Shown: positions 51,959-61,690 of the stretch, one piece after another | How positions within the stretch are numbered: the first letter of the stretch is position 1 | Layout: each line of letters begins with the position of its first letter | From: a bacterium | Lineage (GTDB): Bacteria > Pseudomonadota > Alphaproteobacteria > Rickettsiales > RI-342 | Direction of reading: 5' to 3' | Length of the DNA stretch: 64,000 nucleotides | Assembly (NCBI GenBank): GCA_016124905.1 | Contig: WGMV01000011.1 | Location: 1 to 64,000 of the forward strand | Notes under the pieces: generated by a model | The model's input: the letters and a program-made list of their open reading frames with translations, nothing else | What the model was told of the DNA's origin: nothing | Databases searched by the model: none | Translations under genes and position numbers: made by a program

Positions 51959-52657
51959 ATGCCACATAACCCTTTTATCATCGCCCTCGACAGCAACGAC
52001 CCGGCTACCGTAAAGAGCTGGGTGAACAGCTTCGCGCATGAAGCAGGCCTTGTGAAACTCGGCCTTGAATTCTTTACCATGCACGGCATCGCCGGTGTGC
52101 AGAAGCTGGAACTCCCCTGCGGCCTCTTCCTCGATCTGAAATTCCACGACATCCCCAACACCGTCAAAGGTGCCATCCGCAGCGCTATGGCAACGGGCTG
52201 CGAGATGCTCACCATCCATGCATCCGGCGGCCACAGCATGTGCAAAGCTGCTGCCGAAACCGCGATGGAAGAGGCTGACAAACGCAACACCAAAGCCCCG
52301 CTCGTGCTCGCCGTCACCCTGCTCACCAGCCTCAGCCAGCAGGAAGCCACCCAGATTGGCTACGGCAACATTGAAACCCAGGTGCTCAAACTCGCCGAAC
52401 TCGCCATCGGCGCAGGCATCAAGGGCCTCGTCTGCTCCCCGCTGGAGATCGCCCCCATCCGCGCCCGCTTCGGCCACGACGTCAAACTCGTCGTCCCCGG
52501 CATCCGCGCCCAGTCCGGCGGCGACGACCAGACCCGCACCCTCAGCGCCGCTGAAGCCGTCAAGGCCGGTGCCGACTACCTCGTCGTCGGCCGTCCTGTC
52601 ACGCAGGCGCAAAACCCGCTGGAAGCCTTAAAAACCCTAAGGCATGCATTGTCATAA
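51959..52657 (+). CDS. pyrF: Orotidine 5'-phosphate decarboxylase
   Basis: 232 residues from MPHNPFIIALDSNDP; the longer reading upstream is encoded by the palindromic repeat and is not supported. It converts OMP to UMP. The active-site motif DLKFHDIPNTV (Asp-Lys-Asp charged network) is intact, and the C-terminal PGIRAQSGGDDQTRT and LVVGRPVTQAQNP phosphate-binding loops are standard. It follows the pyrB-GNAT-pyrC block with a 196-base gap holding the inverted repeat, so it may or may not share that transcript. Confidence 0.95.
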   Translation: MPHNPFIIALDSNDPATVKSWVNSFAHEAGLVKLGLEFFTMHGIAGVQKLELPCGLFLDLKFHDIPNTVKGAIRSAMATGCEMLTIHASGGHSMCKAAAETAMEEADKRNTKAPLVLAVTLLTSLSQQEATQIGYGNIETQVLKLAELAIGAGIKGLVCSPLEIAPIRARFGHDVKLVVPGIRAQSGGDDQTRTLSAAEAVKAGADYLVVGRPVTQAQNPLEALKTLRHALS

Positions 52658-52715
52658 CCACGTCACATATTTCCATTATTTATCAATGCTGTAATTGAAA
52701 ATACAGGGAATGGTC

Positions 52716-53255
52716 ATGTCTGATTATGTATTGGTGGTCGGTAGCTACAACATGGTGCCATGGATAAGCACTGACGATCCACATATCCTGAATGCCTGTG
52801 CTCAGGCTTCCAGCCATCTGGCGGAACAAAGCTATGAAATGAGCCTGCAAATGGCCGATCAGATTAGTTCAGAACTCGCTGAAAACGGCAGCCTTATCCA
52901 TTTTGACAACCACAACACCACGCGTGACCAGCAAATAGAACTCAATACGTTGAAACCAGTATTGGCGCAAATAAGTGCTCGCCACCAACAGGGAGACCAT
53001 CCGAAGGAGATCTTTGCTTGCCCTTATCATGCCGTGCCATTGCTGAACTGGATGGAAGAGCACCAGATCCCCTTACCCGATAAGATCTATCTGGTTTATT
53101 CTATCTTCAATTATGACCATGTTCCCGGCATTAAAAGATGGCTGGAAGACTCACGGGTAGACCATATAAGCCAAGGCAACGGGCAGCATAAAGAGCTCCT
53201 CAGTGCAGCTATGGAAGAAGTGATGATTGCATCCGGCATTGCCTGCCGGACTTAA
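52716..53255 (+). CDS. Unknown 179-residue protein
   Basis: The start MSDYVLVVGSYN is preceded by AGGGA at good distance; upstream in-frame ATGs lack one. It is cytoplasmic, mixed alpha/beta, with VLVVGSYNMVPWISTDDPH early and later ACPYHAVPLLNWMEEHQIPLPDKIYLVYSI. No family is recognised. Composition is noticeably less G+C-rich than the neighbouring pyr genes. The stop overlaps that of the convergent downstream gene by four bases, so the pair may be a recent acquisition. Confidence 0.68.
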   Translation: MSDYVLVVGSYNMVPWISTDDPHILNACAQASSHLAEQSYEMSLQMADQISSELAENGSLIHFDNHNTTRDQQIELNTLKPVLAQISARHQQGDHPKEIFACPYHAVPLLNWMEEHQIPLPDKIYLVYSIFNYDHVPGIKRWLEDSRVDHISQGNGQHKELLSAAMEEVMIASGIACRT

Positions 53256-53977
53256 TGCACCACCACCGGTTTTCCTTTCAGCATATCCGGGCAGAATGCG
53301 CTGGCCAGCACCGGCAACGCATGCTCAACCGTGTGCGATGGGACATGAATAGCCGCTTCCTCTGCAAGTAAGGCCACATATTCATCTGGTTTATATTGGC
53401 CCTGCATGCGGCCATCGCTTAAATCCAGGTCAGCCTCGCGCCGGCAATAGTGAAAAATCAACCACTCCGCCTCCCGCTGCATCCCAGCCGTATCCTTATG
53501 CTCATGGCCAAGCTCAAGCCCCAGCTCGGCATAAATTGCCGCCGCCTGTTGCCACAGTAATTCTTCGGCTGCATCCAGTTCATAAAGCGTCTCGGCGGTC
53601 GGCACCAGCTTGGTAGCCACCAGCTTTTCCGTCCAGTTCTCGGCAACCTTTGGGCAAACCTCCAGCAGCCATGTCAGCATGCCCTTCAACGGCCCCAGCA
53701 GATAGGTCGTCGGCGCGGCAAAACCCAAGCTATCATTTTGAAATTGGGAGGCCGTGACATCCACCAGCACCGGCCCCTCTTCACTCTCGGCAATCAAAAA
53801 CACATGGCCATCGCCATTATGGGAAATGGCGATGGAAAGAATACCGGCCGCTCTCAACTCGTTCTGGATTTGCAGGGAGGATGGCAAACACTCCCCACCC
53901 AACGCATCCTCATCCACAATATCGGCATAAAGCTCGGATGCTTCAATAACGGCGCTTATATCGGCAATGGTTGGCAT
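53252..53977 (-). CDS. Unknown protein with possible Cys-His-Asp (papain/transglutaminase-like) triad
   Basis: 241 residues from MPTIADISAVIEASELYADIV, with GGGAG upstream; a longer start would extend under the terminator of pnp. The arrangement ALGGECLPSSLQIQNELRAAGI, then HNGDGHVFLIAESEEGPVLVDVTASQF, places Cys, a glycine-flanked His and an Asp in the order used by papain-like and transglutaminase-like folds. The C-terminal half is helical and acidic. This is a pattern match, not a family assignment. No toxin or immunity partner is evident. Confidence 0.65.
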   Translation of the reverse strand: MPTIADISAVIEASELYADIVDEDALGGECLPSSLQIQNELRAAGILSIAISHNGDGHVFLIAESEEGPVLVDVTASQFQNDSLGFAAPTTYLLGPLKGMLTWLLEVCPKVAENWTEKLVATKLVPTAETLYELDAAEELLWQQAAAIYAELGLELGHEHKDTAGMQREAEWLIFHYCRREADLDLSDGRMQGQYKPDEYVALLAEEAAIHVPSHTVEHALPVLASAFCPDMLKGKPVVVH

Positions 53978-53995
53978 AAACTCCCATTCAAAACA

Positions 53996-54024
53996 AAAAG
54001 CCCGTGGCAGTACCACGGGCTTTT
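53996..54024. terminator. Terminator of pnp
   Basis: AAAAAGCCCGTGG-CAGTA-CCACGGGCTTTT. On the minus strand it lies about 29 bases after the pnp stop and ends in a T-run. A second hairpin, CTAAAACAGC-AAC-GCTGTTTTAG (54034-54056), overlaps the pnp stop codon. Confidence 0.88.
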
Positions 54025-54052
54025 CCTTTTATTCTAAAACAGCAACGCTGTT

Positions 54053-56326
54053 TTAGAACGGACGGCGACGACGAGGACGGTCTTCACCGCGATCCTCACC
54101 ATCATCGTTGCTGCGCTCGCGGCGTTCACCGCGATCACCGCCACGGTCACCACGATCGCCACGGTCACGACCACCACGGCGTTCGCCACGGTCGTTGTCG
54201 CTGCGCGGGGCACGCACTTCAAAACCTTCCGGCAGCTCGGCATCTTCGCCGGTCTCCTGGTTCACCATGCGGTAGCTCAGGCGTACTTTGCCGCGGTCCA
54301 TGCCGATGCATTTCACCTTCACCTCATCGCCCACTTTCAGCACATCGCCGACTTTTTCGACGCGGCTGAAGGCCAGCTCGCTGATATGCACCAGCCCCTG
54401 GCGCGCGCCAAGGAACTGCACAAACGCACCGAAATCAACAATGTCCACAACCTTGCCGTCATAGATCATGCCCATTTCCGGCTCGGCCACGATGCCCATG
54501 ATGCGATCCACGGCAATCTGTGCCTTCTCGGCATCGGTGGAGGCGATACGAACCGTACCGTCCTGCTCGATGTCGATCTTGGTGCCGGTCTCTTCGCAAA
54601 GCTCGCGAATCACCTTGCCGCCTGTGCCGATCACTTCACGGATCTTATCTTTCGGGATCTGGATGGTGGTCACCTTCGGTGCATGCTGGCTCACACCGCC
54701 GCGCGCACCGGTGATGGCTTTCGACATCTCACCCAGAATATGCTTGCGGCCTTCATGCGCCTGCTCAAGAGCCACTTTCATGATCTCTTCTGTAATACCG
54801 CGCACCTTGATGTCCATCTGCAGCGCGGTGATGCCCTCATCGGTACCGGCTACTTTGAAGTCCATGTCGCCAAGGTGATCCTCATCGCCCATGATGTCGG
54901 AAAGCACGACGTATTTTTTGCCTTCCAGAATCAGGCCCATGGCAATGCCCGCAACCGGGCGCGCCAGCGGAACGCCCGCCGCCATCAGCGCCATCGAACC
55001 ACCGCACACGGAGGCCATGTAGGAGGAACCGTTGGACTCGGTGATTTCCGAAACCAGACGGATGGCATAAGGGAATTCTTCTTTCGAAGGCAGCAACGGC
55101 AGAATGGCGCGCTTGGCAAGACGGCCATGGCCAATCTCGCGGCGCCCTGGCGGACGCAGCGGGGTGGCTTCACCCACGGAGTATGGCGGGAAGTTGTAAT
55201 GCAACATGAAACGGTCGCGCTTGTCGCCATCCAGCTCATCGAGCATTTGCTCGTCCTGGCTGGTGCCGAGCGTGGCCACCACAAGTGCCTGCGTCTCACC
55301 ACGCGTGAAGAGCGCGCTGCCATGCGTGCGTGGCAGAATGTCCACTTCCGCTTCAATGGGGCGGACTTTCTTCACATCACGGCCGTCGATACGCTTGCCG
55401 GTCTCGATCAGACCGCCGCGCACCACGTCCATTTCCAGCTTCTTAAGCAGGCCGCCAACCAGCACGGCGCTGGTCGTCTCGTTCACCAGCTTCTCCAGCA
55501 CCTCTTTTTTGGCAGCGGAAAGAGCGGCAACGCGTTCCTGCTTGTTCACAATGCCATAGGCTTCGCGAATGGGCTTCTCGGCAATCTTCTTAACGGCTTT
55601 GTACAGCTCGCTATTATCGATTTCCGGCAGAGCCCAGGGTTCTTTGGCCGCTTCATCCGCCAGCGCGATGATGAGGTCAATCGCCGTTTTGCTGTTCTTT
55701 AGGCCGAAATTCACCGCGCCGAGCATTACTTCCTCGCTCAGTTCCTGCGCTTCGGATTCAACCATCAGTACGGATTCTTCCGTACCGGCCACCACGAGGT
55801 CCAGCTTGCTTTCCGGCATTTCCATAATGCTTGGGTTCAGCACATACTCACCATTGATGTAACCGACCTTGGCCGCGCCGATTGGGCCAAGGAACGGAAT
55901 GCCGGAAATCGTCAGCGCGGCGGAAGCGGCAATCAGCGCCACCACATCCGGGTCGTTCACGCCGTCATGCTGCAGCACGGTGCACACAACCTGCGTTTCG
56001 TTTTTGAATTCGTCGGCAAACAGCGGACGGATCGGACGGTCGATCAGACGGGCGATCAGCGTCTCACGCTCGGTCGGCTTGGCTTCGCGACGGAAATAAC
56101 CGCCCGGAATCTTGCCGGCGGCATAGAATTTTTCGATGTAATGAACCGTCAGCGGGAAGAAGTCCTGATCCGGCTTGGCGGCTTTGGCGGCCACAACGGC
56201 GGCCATAACGATGGTGTCGCCATAGGTGGCGATCACGGTGCCGTCGGCCTGACGGGCGACTTTACCGGTTTCCAGGATAAGCGGACGGCCGCCCCACATG
56301 GTTTGCTTTTTCGTGATATTGAACAT
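54053..56326 (-). CDS. pnp: Polynucleotide phosphorylase
   Basis: 757 residues from [16 protein letters not shown], the expected family start; AGGA is nine bases upstream, and a start three codons earlier is too close to it. Two RNase PH domains (about 1-220 and 310-540), a KH domain near 551-595 ([20 protein letters not shown]) and an S1 domain near 615-685 ([21 protein letters not shown]). The C-terminus is an RGG-like basic/acidic tail ([20 protein letters not shown]...RRRRPF). It degrades RNA 3' to 5' with phosphate, and is last in the cluster beginning at rimP. Confidence 0.97.
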   Translation of the reverse strand: MFNITKKQTMWGGRPLILETGKVARQADGTVIATYGDTIVMAAVVAAKAAKPDQDFFPLTVHYIEKFYAAGKIPGGYFRREAKPTERETLIARLIDRPIRPLFADEFKNETQVVCTVLQHDGVNDPDVVALIAASAALTISGIPFLGPIGAAKVGYINGEYVLNPSIMEMPESKLDLVVAGTEESVLMVESEAQELSEEVMLGAVNFGLKNSKTAIDLIIALADEAAKEPWALPEIDNSELYKAVKKIAEKPIREAYGIVNKQERVAALSAAKKEVLEKLVNETTSAVLVGGLLKKLEMDVVRGGLIETGKRIDGRDVKKVRPIEAEVDILPRTHGSALFTRGETQALVVATLGTSQDEQMLDELDGDKRDRFMLHYNFPPYSVGEATPLRPPGRREIGHGRLAKRAILPLLPSKEEFPYAIRLVSEITESNGSSYMASVCGGSMALMAAGVPLARPVAGIAMGLILEGKKYVVLSDIMGDEDHLGDMDFKVAGTDEGITALQMDIKVRGITEEIMKVALEQAHEGRKHILGEMSKAITGARGGVSQHAPKVTTIQIPKDKIREVIGTGGKVIRELCEETGTKIDIEQDGTVRIASTDAEKAQIAVDRIMGIVAEPEMGMIYDGKVVDIVDFGAFVQFLGARQGLVHISELAFSRVEKVGDVLKVGDEVKVKCIGMDRGKVRLSYRMVNQETGEDAELPEGFEVRAPRSDNDRGERRGGRDRGDRGDRGGDRGERRERSNDDGEDRGEDRPRRRRPF

Positions 56327-56509
56327 ATTTTCCATTTCCTACTGGCGCCTCTCGCGCCCTTCTACATGGCATTAAAACAGCAAAGAAAACAAACGGACCC
56401 GCCATGCAAGACAGCCCGCAGACCTTGTAGCAAAAAACCAGCTTTAAACCAGTTTTATTTCTTAAGCGCCCGCCCCTTCACTGCAACGAGGAAACGGCCC
56501 TTAAACGAC

Positions 56510-56535
56510 AAAACCCCGCCAAAGGCGGGGTTTTT
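56510..56535. terminator. Terminator after rpsO
   Basis: AAAACCCCGCC-AAA-GGCGGGGTTTTT. On the minus strand it lies about 25 bases after the rpsO stop and separates rpsO from pnp. The 234-base gap 56327-56560 otherwise holds no gene. Confidence 0.9.
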
Positions 56536-56560
56536 CGGTTATTCCGGCCTGCGGGCGGAA

Positions 56561-56830
56561 TTACTTGCGGATACCCAGGGAAGCGATCAGCTTCTCATAG
56601 CGGGAAGCATCGTTGTTCTTCAGATAATCCAGCAGGCTGCGGCGGTTGGAAACCAGCTTCAGCAGACCACGGCGGGAATGCACGTCTTTGCTGTGCGTTT
56701 TGAAATGCTCGGTCAGGTTGTTGATGCGCTCGGTCAGCAGGGCAACCTGAACTTCGGGGGAACCGGTGTCATTCGCGTTGGTAGCGTATTTTTTGACCAG
56801 TTCTTGCTTTTTAGCGGCGGTAATGGACAT
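56561..56830 (-). CDS. rpsO: 30S ribosomal protein S15
   Basis: 89 residues, exactly the bacterial length, starting [39 protein letters not shown]. The [33 protein letters not shown] region binds 16S rRNA. The longer in-frame reading overlaps truB and is rejected. rpsO-pnp order is ancient; in E. coli S15 represses its own translation, but no such leader is claimed here. Confidence 0.98.
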   Translation of the reverse strand: MSITAAKKQELVKKYATNANDTGSPEVQVALLTERINNLTEHFKTHSKDVHSRRGLLKLVSNRRSLLDYLKNNDASRYEKLIASLGIRK

Positions 56831-56840
56831 GATAAACTCC

Positions 56841-57749
56841 TCAAACGTCATGAATAATGCGCAGCGGCTTGAACCCTTCCTCCCCTGCATTGCACGATAT
56901 GCATTGCACGATGGCCACCACTTTGCCGGATGAAAATGCAACCATTTCCTCCGCATTCGTGGCAGCAAGGCCTTGCCGCCTCACCGATTGCCCATGCCGC
57001 AATGCTGCAGCCTCGCTTTCGGTGATTTCCAGAGCCGGGACGCCGTCCAGCGCCTGGAGCAACCCGAGCATAAGCATTGGCAAACGCTCGGAAAGGGCGT
57101 GTGTATAGGCTTTTTCGCGGGTATTTTCCAGTAAAAACGCATCATCCACCGAAAATTTCCCCACTTTCACACGCCGCAACATGCTGACATAGCCCACCGC
57201 GCCCAGTTCCCGGGCAATATCCTCAGCCAGGCTGCGCACATAGGTCCCCTTGCCGCACCCTACCCTGAGCGTGGCGGATGCCGCATCCGCAGCTAAAACG
57301 GACAGTTCGCGGATATGAAAGGGCCGTGCGGCCAGTTCCACCGCCTCCCCCGCCCGTGCAAGGTCATAGGCCCGTTCCCCACCAACCTTGATGGCTGAGT
57401 AGGCAGGCGGCCGCTGCATAATTTCTCCCAGAAATCTTGGCAAAACCGTCTTTAATTGTGCTTCCGTGGGCCTCGCATCGCTGGTTTCCAGCACCTCGCC
57501 CTCGGCATCCGCCGTGCTGCGCCGCTCCCCCCAGGTGATCGTGAAATCATAGGTCTTGCTGGCATCCACGATAAAACGCAGCAGTTTGGTGGCCTCACCT
57601 ACCGCAATGGGCAACAACCCGGTGGCCAGCGGGTCCAGCGTGCCCGCATGCCCCACCTTGATACCACGTGGCAAGACGCGCTTAACCTGTGTCACCGCAT
57701 CGGTGGAACCCATGCCGTAAGGCTTATCGATCAGCAGAAGGCCGTTCAT
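56841..57749 (-). CDS. truB: tRNA pseudouridine-55 synthase
   Basis: 302 residues. It makes the universal pseudouridine 55 in t[21 protein letters not shown] and the catalytic-Asp motif [23 protein letters not shown] are intact, and YDFTITWG.. and [20 protein letters not shown] follow. The C-terminal extension ([18 protein letters not shown]) is the TruB C-terminal domain. Lies ten bases before rpsO start and nine bases after rbfA in the same orientation. Confidence 0.97.
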   Translation of the reverse strand: MNGLLLIDKPYGMGSTDAVTQVKRVLPRGIKVGHAGTLDPLATGLLPIAVGEATKLLRFIVDASKTYDFTITWGERRSTADAEGEVLETSDARPTEAQLKTVLPRFLGEIMQRPPAYSAIKVGGERAYDLARAGEAVELAARPFHIRELSVLAADAASATLRVGCGKGTYVRSLAEDIARELGAVGYVSMLRRVKVGKFSVDDAFLLENTREKAYTHALSERLPMLMLGLLQALDGVPALEITESEAAALRHGQSVRRQGLAATNAEEMVAFSSGKVVAIVQCISCNAGEEGFKPLRIIHDV

Positions 57750-57758
57750 GAAATGGGC

Positions 57759-58175
57759 CTATTCATCCTCGTCCGCGGCATGATGCCCTTGAAGCTGGAT
57801 GTCGCGCTGAACGCGCTCGCTCAACAGGATTTCATGCACCCGGCTGGCCTTGTCAAAGGAATCGTCGATCTTGAAATGCAGCCTCGGCACAAAGCGCAGA
57901 TACACTTTCTTGCCGATCACCCGGCGGATATGGTCCCCCTGGGCACGGATTTCATTGAGAACCTGCTGCGAATCCCGCCCCGCCAGCGGCGCGAGAAACA
58001 CCGTGGCGTTCTTTAAATCCGGGCTGATGGAAACCTGGCTCACCGTAACCGATGCCATATCGATGGAAGCGGAGATGATATCCCCCCGCACCAGCATCTC
58101 ATACACGGCCTGACGGACGACCTCCCCCACGCGCAACTGGCGCTGGCTCGGCGGTTTAGCGGCTTGCATCACCAT
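57759..58175 (-). CDS. rbfA: 30S ribosome-binding factor A
   Basis: 138 residues. RQLRVGEVVRQAVYEMLVRGDI, then SQVSISPDLKNATVFLAPL and YLRFVPRLHFKIDDSFDKASRVHEIL is RbfA, a KH-like assembly factor for the 16S 5' end. It ends in a short acidic tail (HHAADEDE). It lies between infB and truB, as in most bacteria. Confidence 0.96.
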   Translation of the reverse strand: MVMQAAKPPSQRQLRVGEVVRQAVYEMLVRGDIISASIDMASVTVSQVSISPDLKNATVFLAPLAGRDSQQVLNEIRAQGDHIRRVIGKKVYLRFVPRLHFKIDDSFDKASRVHEILLSERVQRDIQLQGHHAADEDE

Positions 58176-58201
58176 AGGTTCTCACTCTCCGGCAGCGGCA
58201 G

Positions 58202-60991
58202 CTAGGTAATGCTGCGCGTCACCTGCTCCAGCTCGAAGGCTTCCACCTGGTCATTCTCGCGGATATCGTCGTAATTCTCAAAGGCGATACCGCACTCAAA
58301 GCCCTCGCGCACTTCCTTCACGTCATCCTTGAAACGCTTGAGCGTCTTCAGGCTGCCTTCGTGAATCACCACATTATCGCGCAGCAGACGGCACTTGGCG
58401 TTGCGCTTAATGAGCCCTTGCGTGACCATCGCACCCGCCACCTTGCCCACCTTGGTGATGTTGAACACCTGGCGGATTTCGGCGTAGCCGAGCATGATCT
58501 CCTTGAACTCGGGCGACAGCATACCGCTGAGGGCCTTCTTCACATTATCGATCAGTTCATAGATGATGGAGAAATACTGAACATCGATTTTTTCGCGCTC
58601 GGCCAGCACCTTGGCCTGGCTGTTGGCGCGCACGTTAAAGCCGATGATCACCGCGTTGGAAGCCTTGGCCAGCACGATGTCGGATTCCGTGATGGCCCCC
58701 ACGCCGGAATGCACCACGCGCACCTTCACCTCGTCGCTCTCGATTTTCTCGAGGCTACCGACGATGGCTTCCAGCGAACCATGCACATCCGCCTTCACAA
58801 TCAGCGGCAGTTCCTTCACCTTGGCGCGGCCGTCGGTAAAGAGCTGGTCCAGCGTGATGCGCGGCGCGTCCACCGTTTTTTGCAGTTTCATCTTCTGCTT
58901 GCGGTATTCGGTGATGTCGCGGGCCTGTTTTTCATCCTCGGCCACGGCGAACAATTCACCCGCCACCGGGGTTTCATCCAGCCCAAGCACTTCCACCGGA
59001 AGCGCGGGCCCGGCCTCTTGCAGCTGCTCGCCGCGATCGTTCAGTATGGCGCGCACATAGCCCGCAGCCGCACCCGCCACCACCAGGTCGCCCTGCTTCA
59101 GCGTGCCGTTCTGCATCAGCAGTGTCGCCACCGTGCCGCGCCCCTTATCCATGCGGGATTCGATCACCACACCGCGCGCGGGCGCGTCGTAATCCGCCTT
59201 AAGATCAAGCACTTCCGCTTGCAGCAGCACCGCATCCAGCAGCGCATCGATATTCGTGCCTGCTTTGGCGGACACGTCGATGATCATGATGTCGCCGCCG
59301 AATTCCTCGCCGATCAGCTCATACTGCATCAGTTCCTGACGCACGCGCTGCGGGTTGGCATCCGGCTTGTCCATTTTATTACAGGCCACCACGATAGGCA
59401 CACCGGCGGCCTTGGCATGGTTGATGGCTTCCACCGTCTGCGGCATGATGCCGTCATCGGCCGCCACCACGAGGATAACCACATCGGTAACCTTCGCGCC
59501 GCGTGCACGCATGGCCGTGAAAGCCGCGTGGCCCGGCGTATCGAGGAAGGTGATTTTCTGTCCCGAAGGCACCGTCACCTGATAAGCGCCGATATGCTGC
59601 GTAATACCGCCCGCCTCACCGGAAACCACGTTGGTCTGGCGGATACGGTCGAGCAGCGAGGTTTTACCATGGTCCACATGGCCCATCACCGTCACCACCG
59701 GGGCGCGGGGCTTCAGCGTGCCGGAGCCTTCCGTTTCGCCGAATAGCTCCTGCTCCACATCCGCATCCGTCACGCGTTGCGGATGATGGCCGAATTCGCT
59801 GACGATCAGCTCCGCCGTGTCGGCATCGATCATCTGAGCCGGGGTTGCCATCACGCCCATTTTCATGAGCGATTTGATCACATCCACCCCACGCACCGCC
59901 ATGCGGTTGGCCAGGTCGGCCACGCTGATCTGCTCGGGAATGGTCACATCCAGCACGATATTCTGCTCCTGCACGGTCGGCTTATGGCCGCGGCGGCGCT
60001 TGTTGGTGCCGATTTTCTTGTCGCCGGAAGCCACCGCGCTCGGCTGCGCTTCCATGGAATCAATGCGGCGCGCGCGCTTGGGCGAAACCGGGGCCTCGCT
60101 CAACAGGTATTTGCGGATTTTATTGGGATCCGGCGCGGCCATGATTACCCGGCTGGAGGACTGCACGCGGCGCACCACGTCATCGCGCTTGTCATTCGCT
60201 TTCGGAATGGCCACCGCCACGATGTCGTCTTCACCGTCATCGGGAATCACATCGTCGGAATAATCTTCGAATTCATCGCCTTCCAGCAAGGCCTGACGCG
60301 GGATGTAATACTCCTCTTCCTCCTCCTTTTGAAGGTTGTAGGAAGGCAGGTCGTCGTCCTCGTCAATGCCCCGCACCTTGCTGCGTTTTTTCTTGAGGGC
60401 GGCGCTTTTCTTCAGCGCGTCATCTTCACCTTCTTCCAGTTCGTCTTCAATGCGGCGCTTATGCTTATTCTTGATAGCGGCATCGGTCACATCCACCTGG
60501 CGGGCTGGTTTTTCCACCAGGGCGGTGGATGCGGCAGCAGCGGCTTCCAGGGCTATGCGCTGCTCTTCATCTCGCTTGCGGTCCACCTCTTCCACGCGGC
60601 GGCGCTGGCGCTCATCCATCTGGCGGCGCTCTTCCTCGCGTTTCTGGGCATCGGCGCCCTTATTTTCATTGGCACGCTCAAGCACGCGTTTGCGGCGTTC
60701 CATCTCACTCTTGGTAAGGCTGGGCGCATCGTCATGGACCGGGGTCGGCGCGGGTGCAGCCTCGGGCGCAGCGGCCGGCGCGGGCGCCTGGCGGGAAACC
60801 TGAACCAGTTTGCCGGATTCATCGCGCGAGAAGCTGCGCGTCTTACGCACTTCCACCGTCACCGTTTTGCTGCGGCCTTGCTGGATATTCTGCGTCACGC
60901 GGCCTGCGTCGGCACCGCGATTGAGCGAGAGCTTCAGCGGCTTGGGCGCGGTCAGCGTGGCATTGCCGGAATTATCATTGTTGTCGGACAT
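58202..60991 (-). CDS. infB: Translation initiation factor IF-2
   Basis: 929 residues from [23 protein letters not shown]; a GTG start six codons earlier is possible. The first 350 residues are a charged, low-complexity extension with KR/E-rich stretches ([27 protein letters not shown]..., FEEEEEY-type acidic runs), usual in alphaproteobacterial IF-2. The G domain starts near 434 with [20 protein letters not shown] near 481 and NKMD. Domains II-IV follow. It brings fMet-tRNA to the 30S subunit. Confidence 0.97.
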   Translation of the reverse strand: MSDNNDNSGNATLTAPKPLKLSLNRGADAGRVTQNIQQGRSKTVTVEVRKTRSFSRDESGKLVQVSRQAPAPAAAPEAAPAPTPVHDDAPSLTKSEMERRKRVLERANENKGADAQKREEERRQMDERQRRRVEEVDRKRDEEQRIALEAAAAASTALVEKPARQVDVTDAAIKNKHKRRIEDELEEGEDDALKKSAALKKKRSKVRGIDEDDDLPSYNLQKEEEEEYYIPRQALLEGDEFEDYSDDVIPDDGEDDIVAVAIPKANDKRDDVVRRVQSSSRVIMAAPDPNKIRKYLLSEAPVSPKRARRIDSMEAQPSAVASGDKKIGTNKRRRGHKPTVQEQNIVLDVTIPEQISVADLANRMAVRGVDVIKSLMKMGVMATPAQMIDADTAELIVSEFGHHPQRVTDADVEQELFGETEGSGTLKPRAPVVTVMGHVDHGKTSLLDRIRQTNVVSGEAGGITQHIGAYQVTVPSGQKITFLDTPGHAAFTAMRARGAKVTDVVILVVAADDGIMPQTVEAINHAKAAGVPIVVACNKMDKPDANPQRVRQELMQYELIGEEFGGDIMIIDVSAKAGTNIDALLDAVLLQAEVLDLKADYDAPARGVVIESRMDKGRGTVATLLMQNGTLKQGDLVVAGAAAGYVRAILNDRGEQLQEAGPALPVEVLGLDETPVAGELFAVAEDEKQARDITEYRKQKMKLQKTVDAPRITLDQLFTDGRAKVKELPLIVKADVHGSLEAIVGSLEKIESDEVKVRVVHSGVGAITESDIVLAKASNAVIIGFNVRANSQAKVLAEREKIDVQYFSIIYELIDNVKKALSGMLSPEFKEIMLGYAEIRQVFNITKVGKVAGAMVTQGLIKRNAKCRLLRDNVVIHEGSLKTLKRFKDDVKEVREGFECGIAFENYDDIRENDQVEAFELEQVTRSIT

Positions 60992-61046
60992 GGTCTTGTT
61001 ACTCGTCACTTCTATCTGTCAAAAGGTTTCCGGTACAGCGCGGCGC

Positions 61047-61658
61047 TCATGCGTTTTCATAGGCGATAAGCCGTTTGGCGGCTTTCGCCAAGGCGGGCAC
61101 TATAGACGATTTTACCGCAAGATAAACGGTATTTTCACCCCCAACCGCCCGACTCAGCGCATTCCGGTCGATAAGTTCCACCAAGGGCGCGTTTAATTCG
61201 CTGGCTTCGGGCCATTTGGAACGTTGCGCGGGCGCTACGTCGGAAGCAATGACCAGAAGCCCAACCTGGTGCTTTGCCACCAGTGGCTGCACCTGGTCCG
61301 CTCCCAGATATAGGTTTCCTGTGCGCCTTGCCAAGCCCAGCTGGGCAAGAAATTGTGCCTCCAGCAATGCGCGCACCTTGTCCGGCAACGCGTCATCCAC
61401 CTTCAGTTTGCGTTTAAACCCTTTGGAAAAAACCTGCTTCCTGCAGGCTTCCACCACGCATCCACGGCTGGAAACTACCCAGGCGCCGCGCCCGGGCAGG
61501 CTTTCCCGCACATCAAACGCCACACCGCCGTCGGGCGACATCACAAAGCGCAGCATCGCCTCTTTCGGCAGCACGCTGCCTGTTACCAGGCAGCGTCTGT
61601 CAGGGCCTTTCTCGTTCAGGAACGATTCATCGGCCAGTTCATGGTCACTATCGGGCAT
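61047..61658 (-). CDS. YlxR-family RNA-binding protein fused to L7Ae-like domain
   Basis: 203 residues. The N-terminal YlxR (DUF448) domain, about 15-95, has RRCLVTGSVLPKEAMLRFVMSPDGGVAFDV and the GRGAWV-type GRGAWVVSSRGCVVEACRK signature. The C-terminal part (about 105-195) is L7Ae/YlxQ-like: LAQLGLARRTGNLYLGADQV, LLVIASDVAPAQRSKW. Firmicutes encode these as two genes (ylxR, ylxQ); fusion is usual in alphaproteobacteria. Lies between nusA and infB; YlxR is now linked to RNase P and RNA handling. Confidence 0.9.
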   Translation of the reverse strand: MPDSDHELADESFLNEKGPDRRCLVTGSVLPKEAMLRFVMSPDGGVAFDVRESLPGRGAWVVSSRGCVVEACRKQVFSKGFKRKLKVDDALPDKVRALLEAQFLAQLGLARRTGNLYLGADQVQPLVAKHQVGLLVIASDVAPAQRSKWPEASELNAPLVELIDRNALSRAVGGENTVYLAVKSSIVPALAKAAKRLIAYENA

Positions 61659-61690
61659 GACTGGCCCTCCAGCTACAGCGGCTAACCCGG

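Noticed and set aside
58361-59746. 461-codon open frame opposite infB (and a similar one at 59777-61069)
   Set aside because: Shadows of infB; the composition (His/Leu/Arg) and lack of motifs mark them as non-coding.
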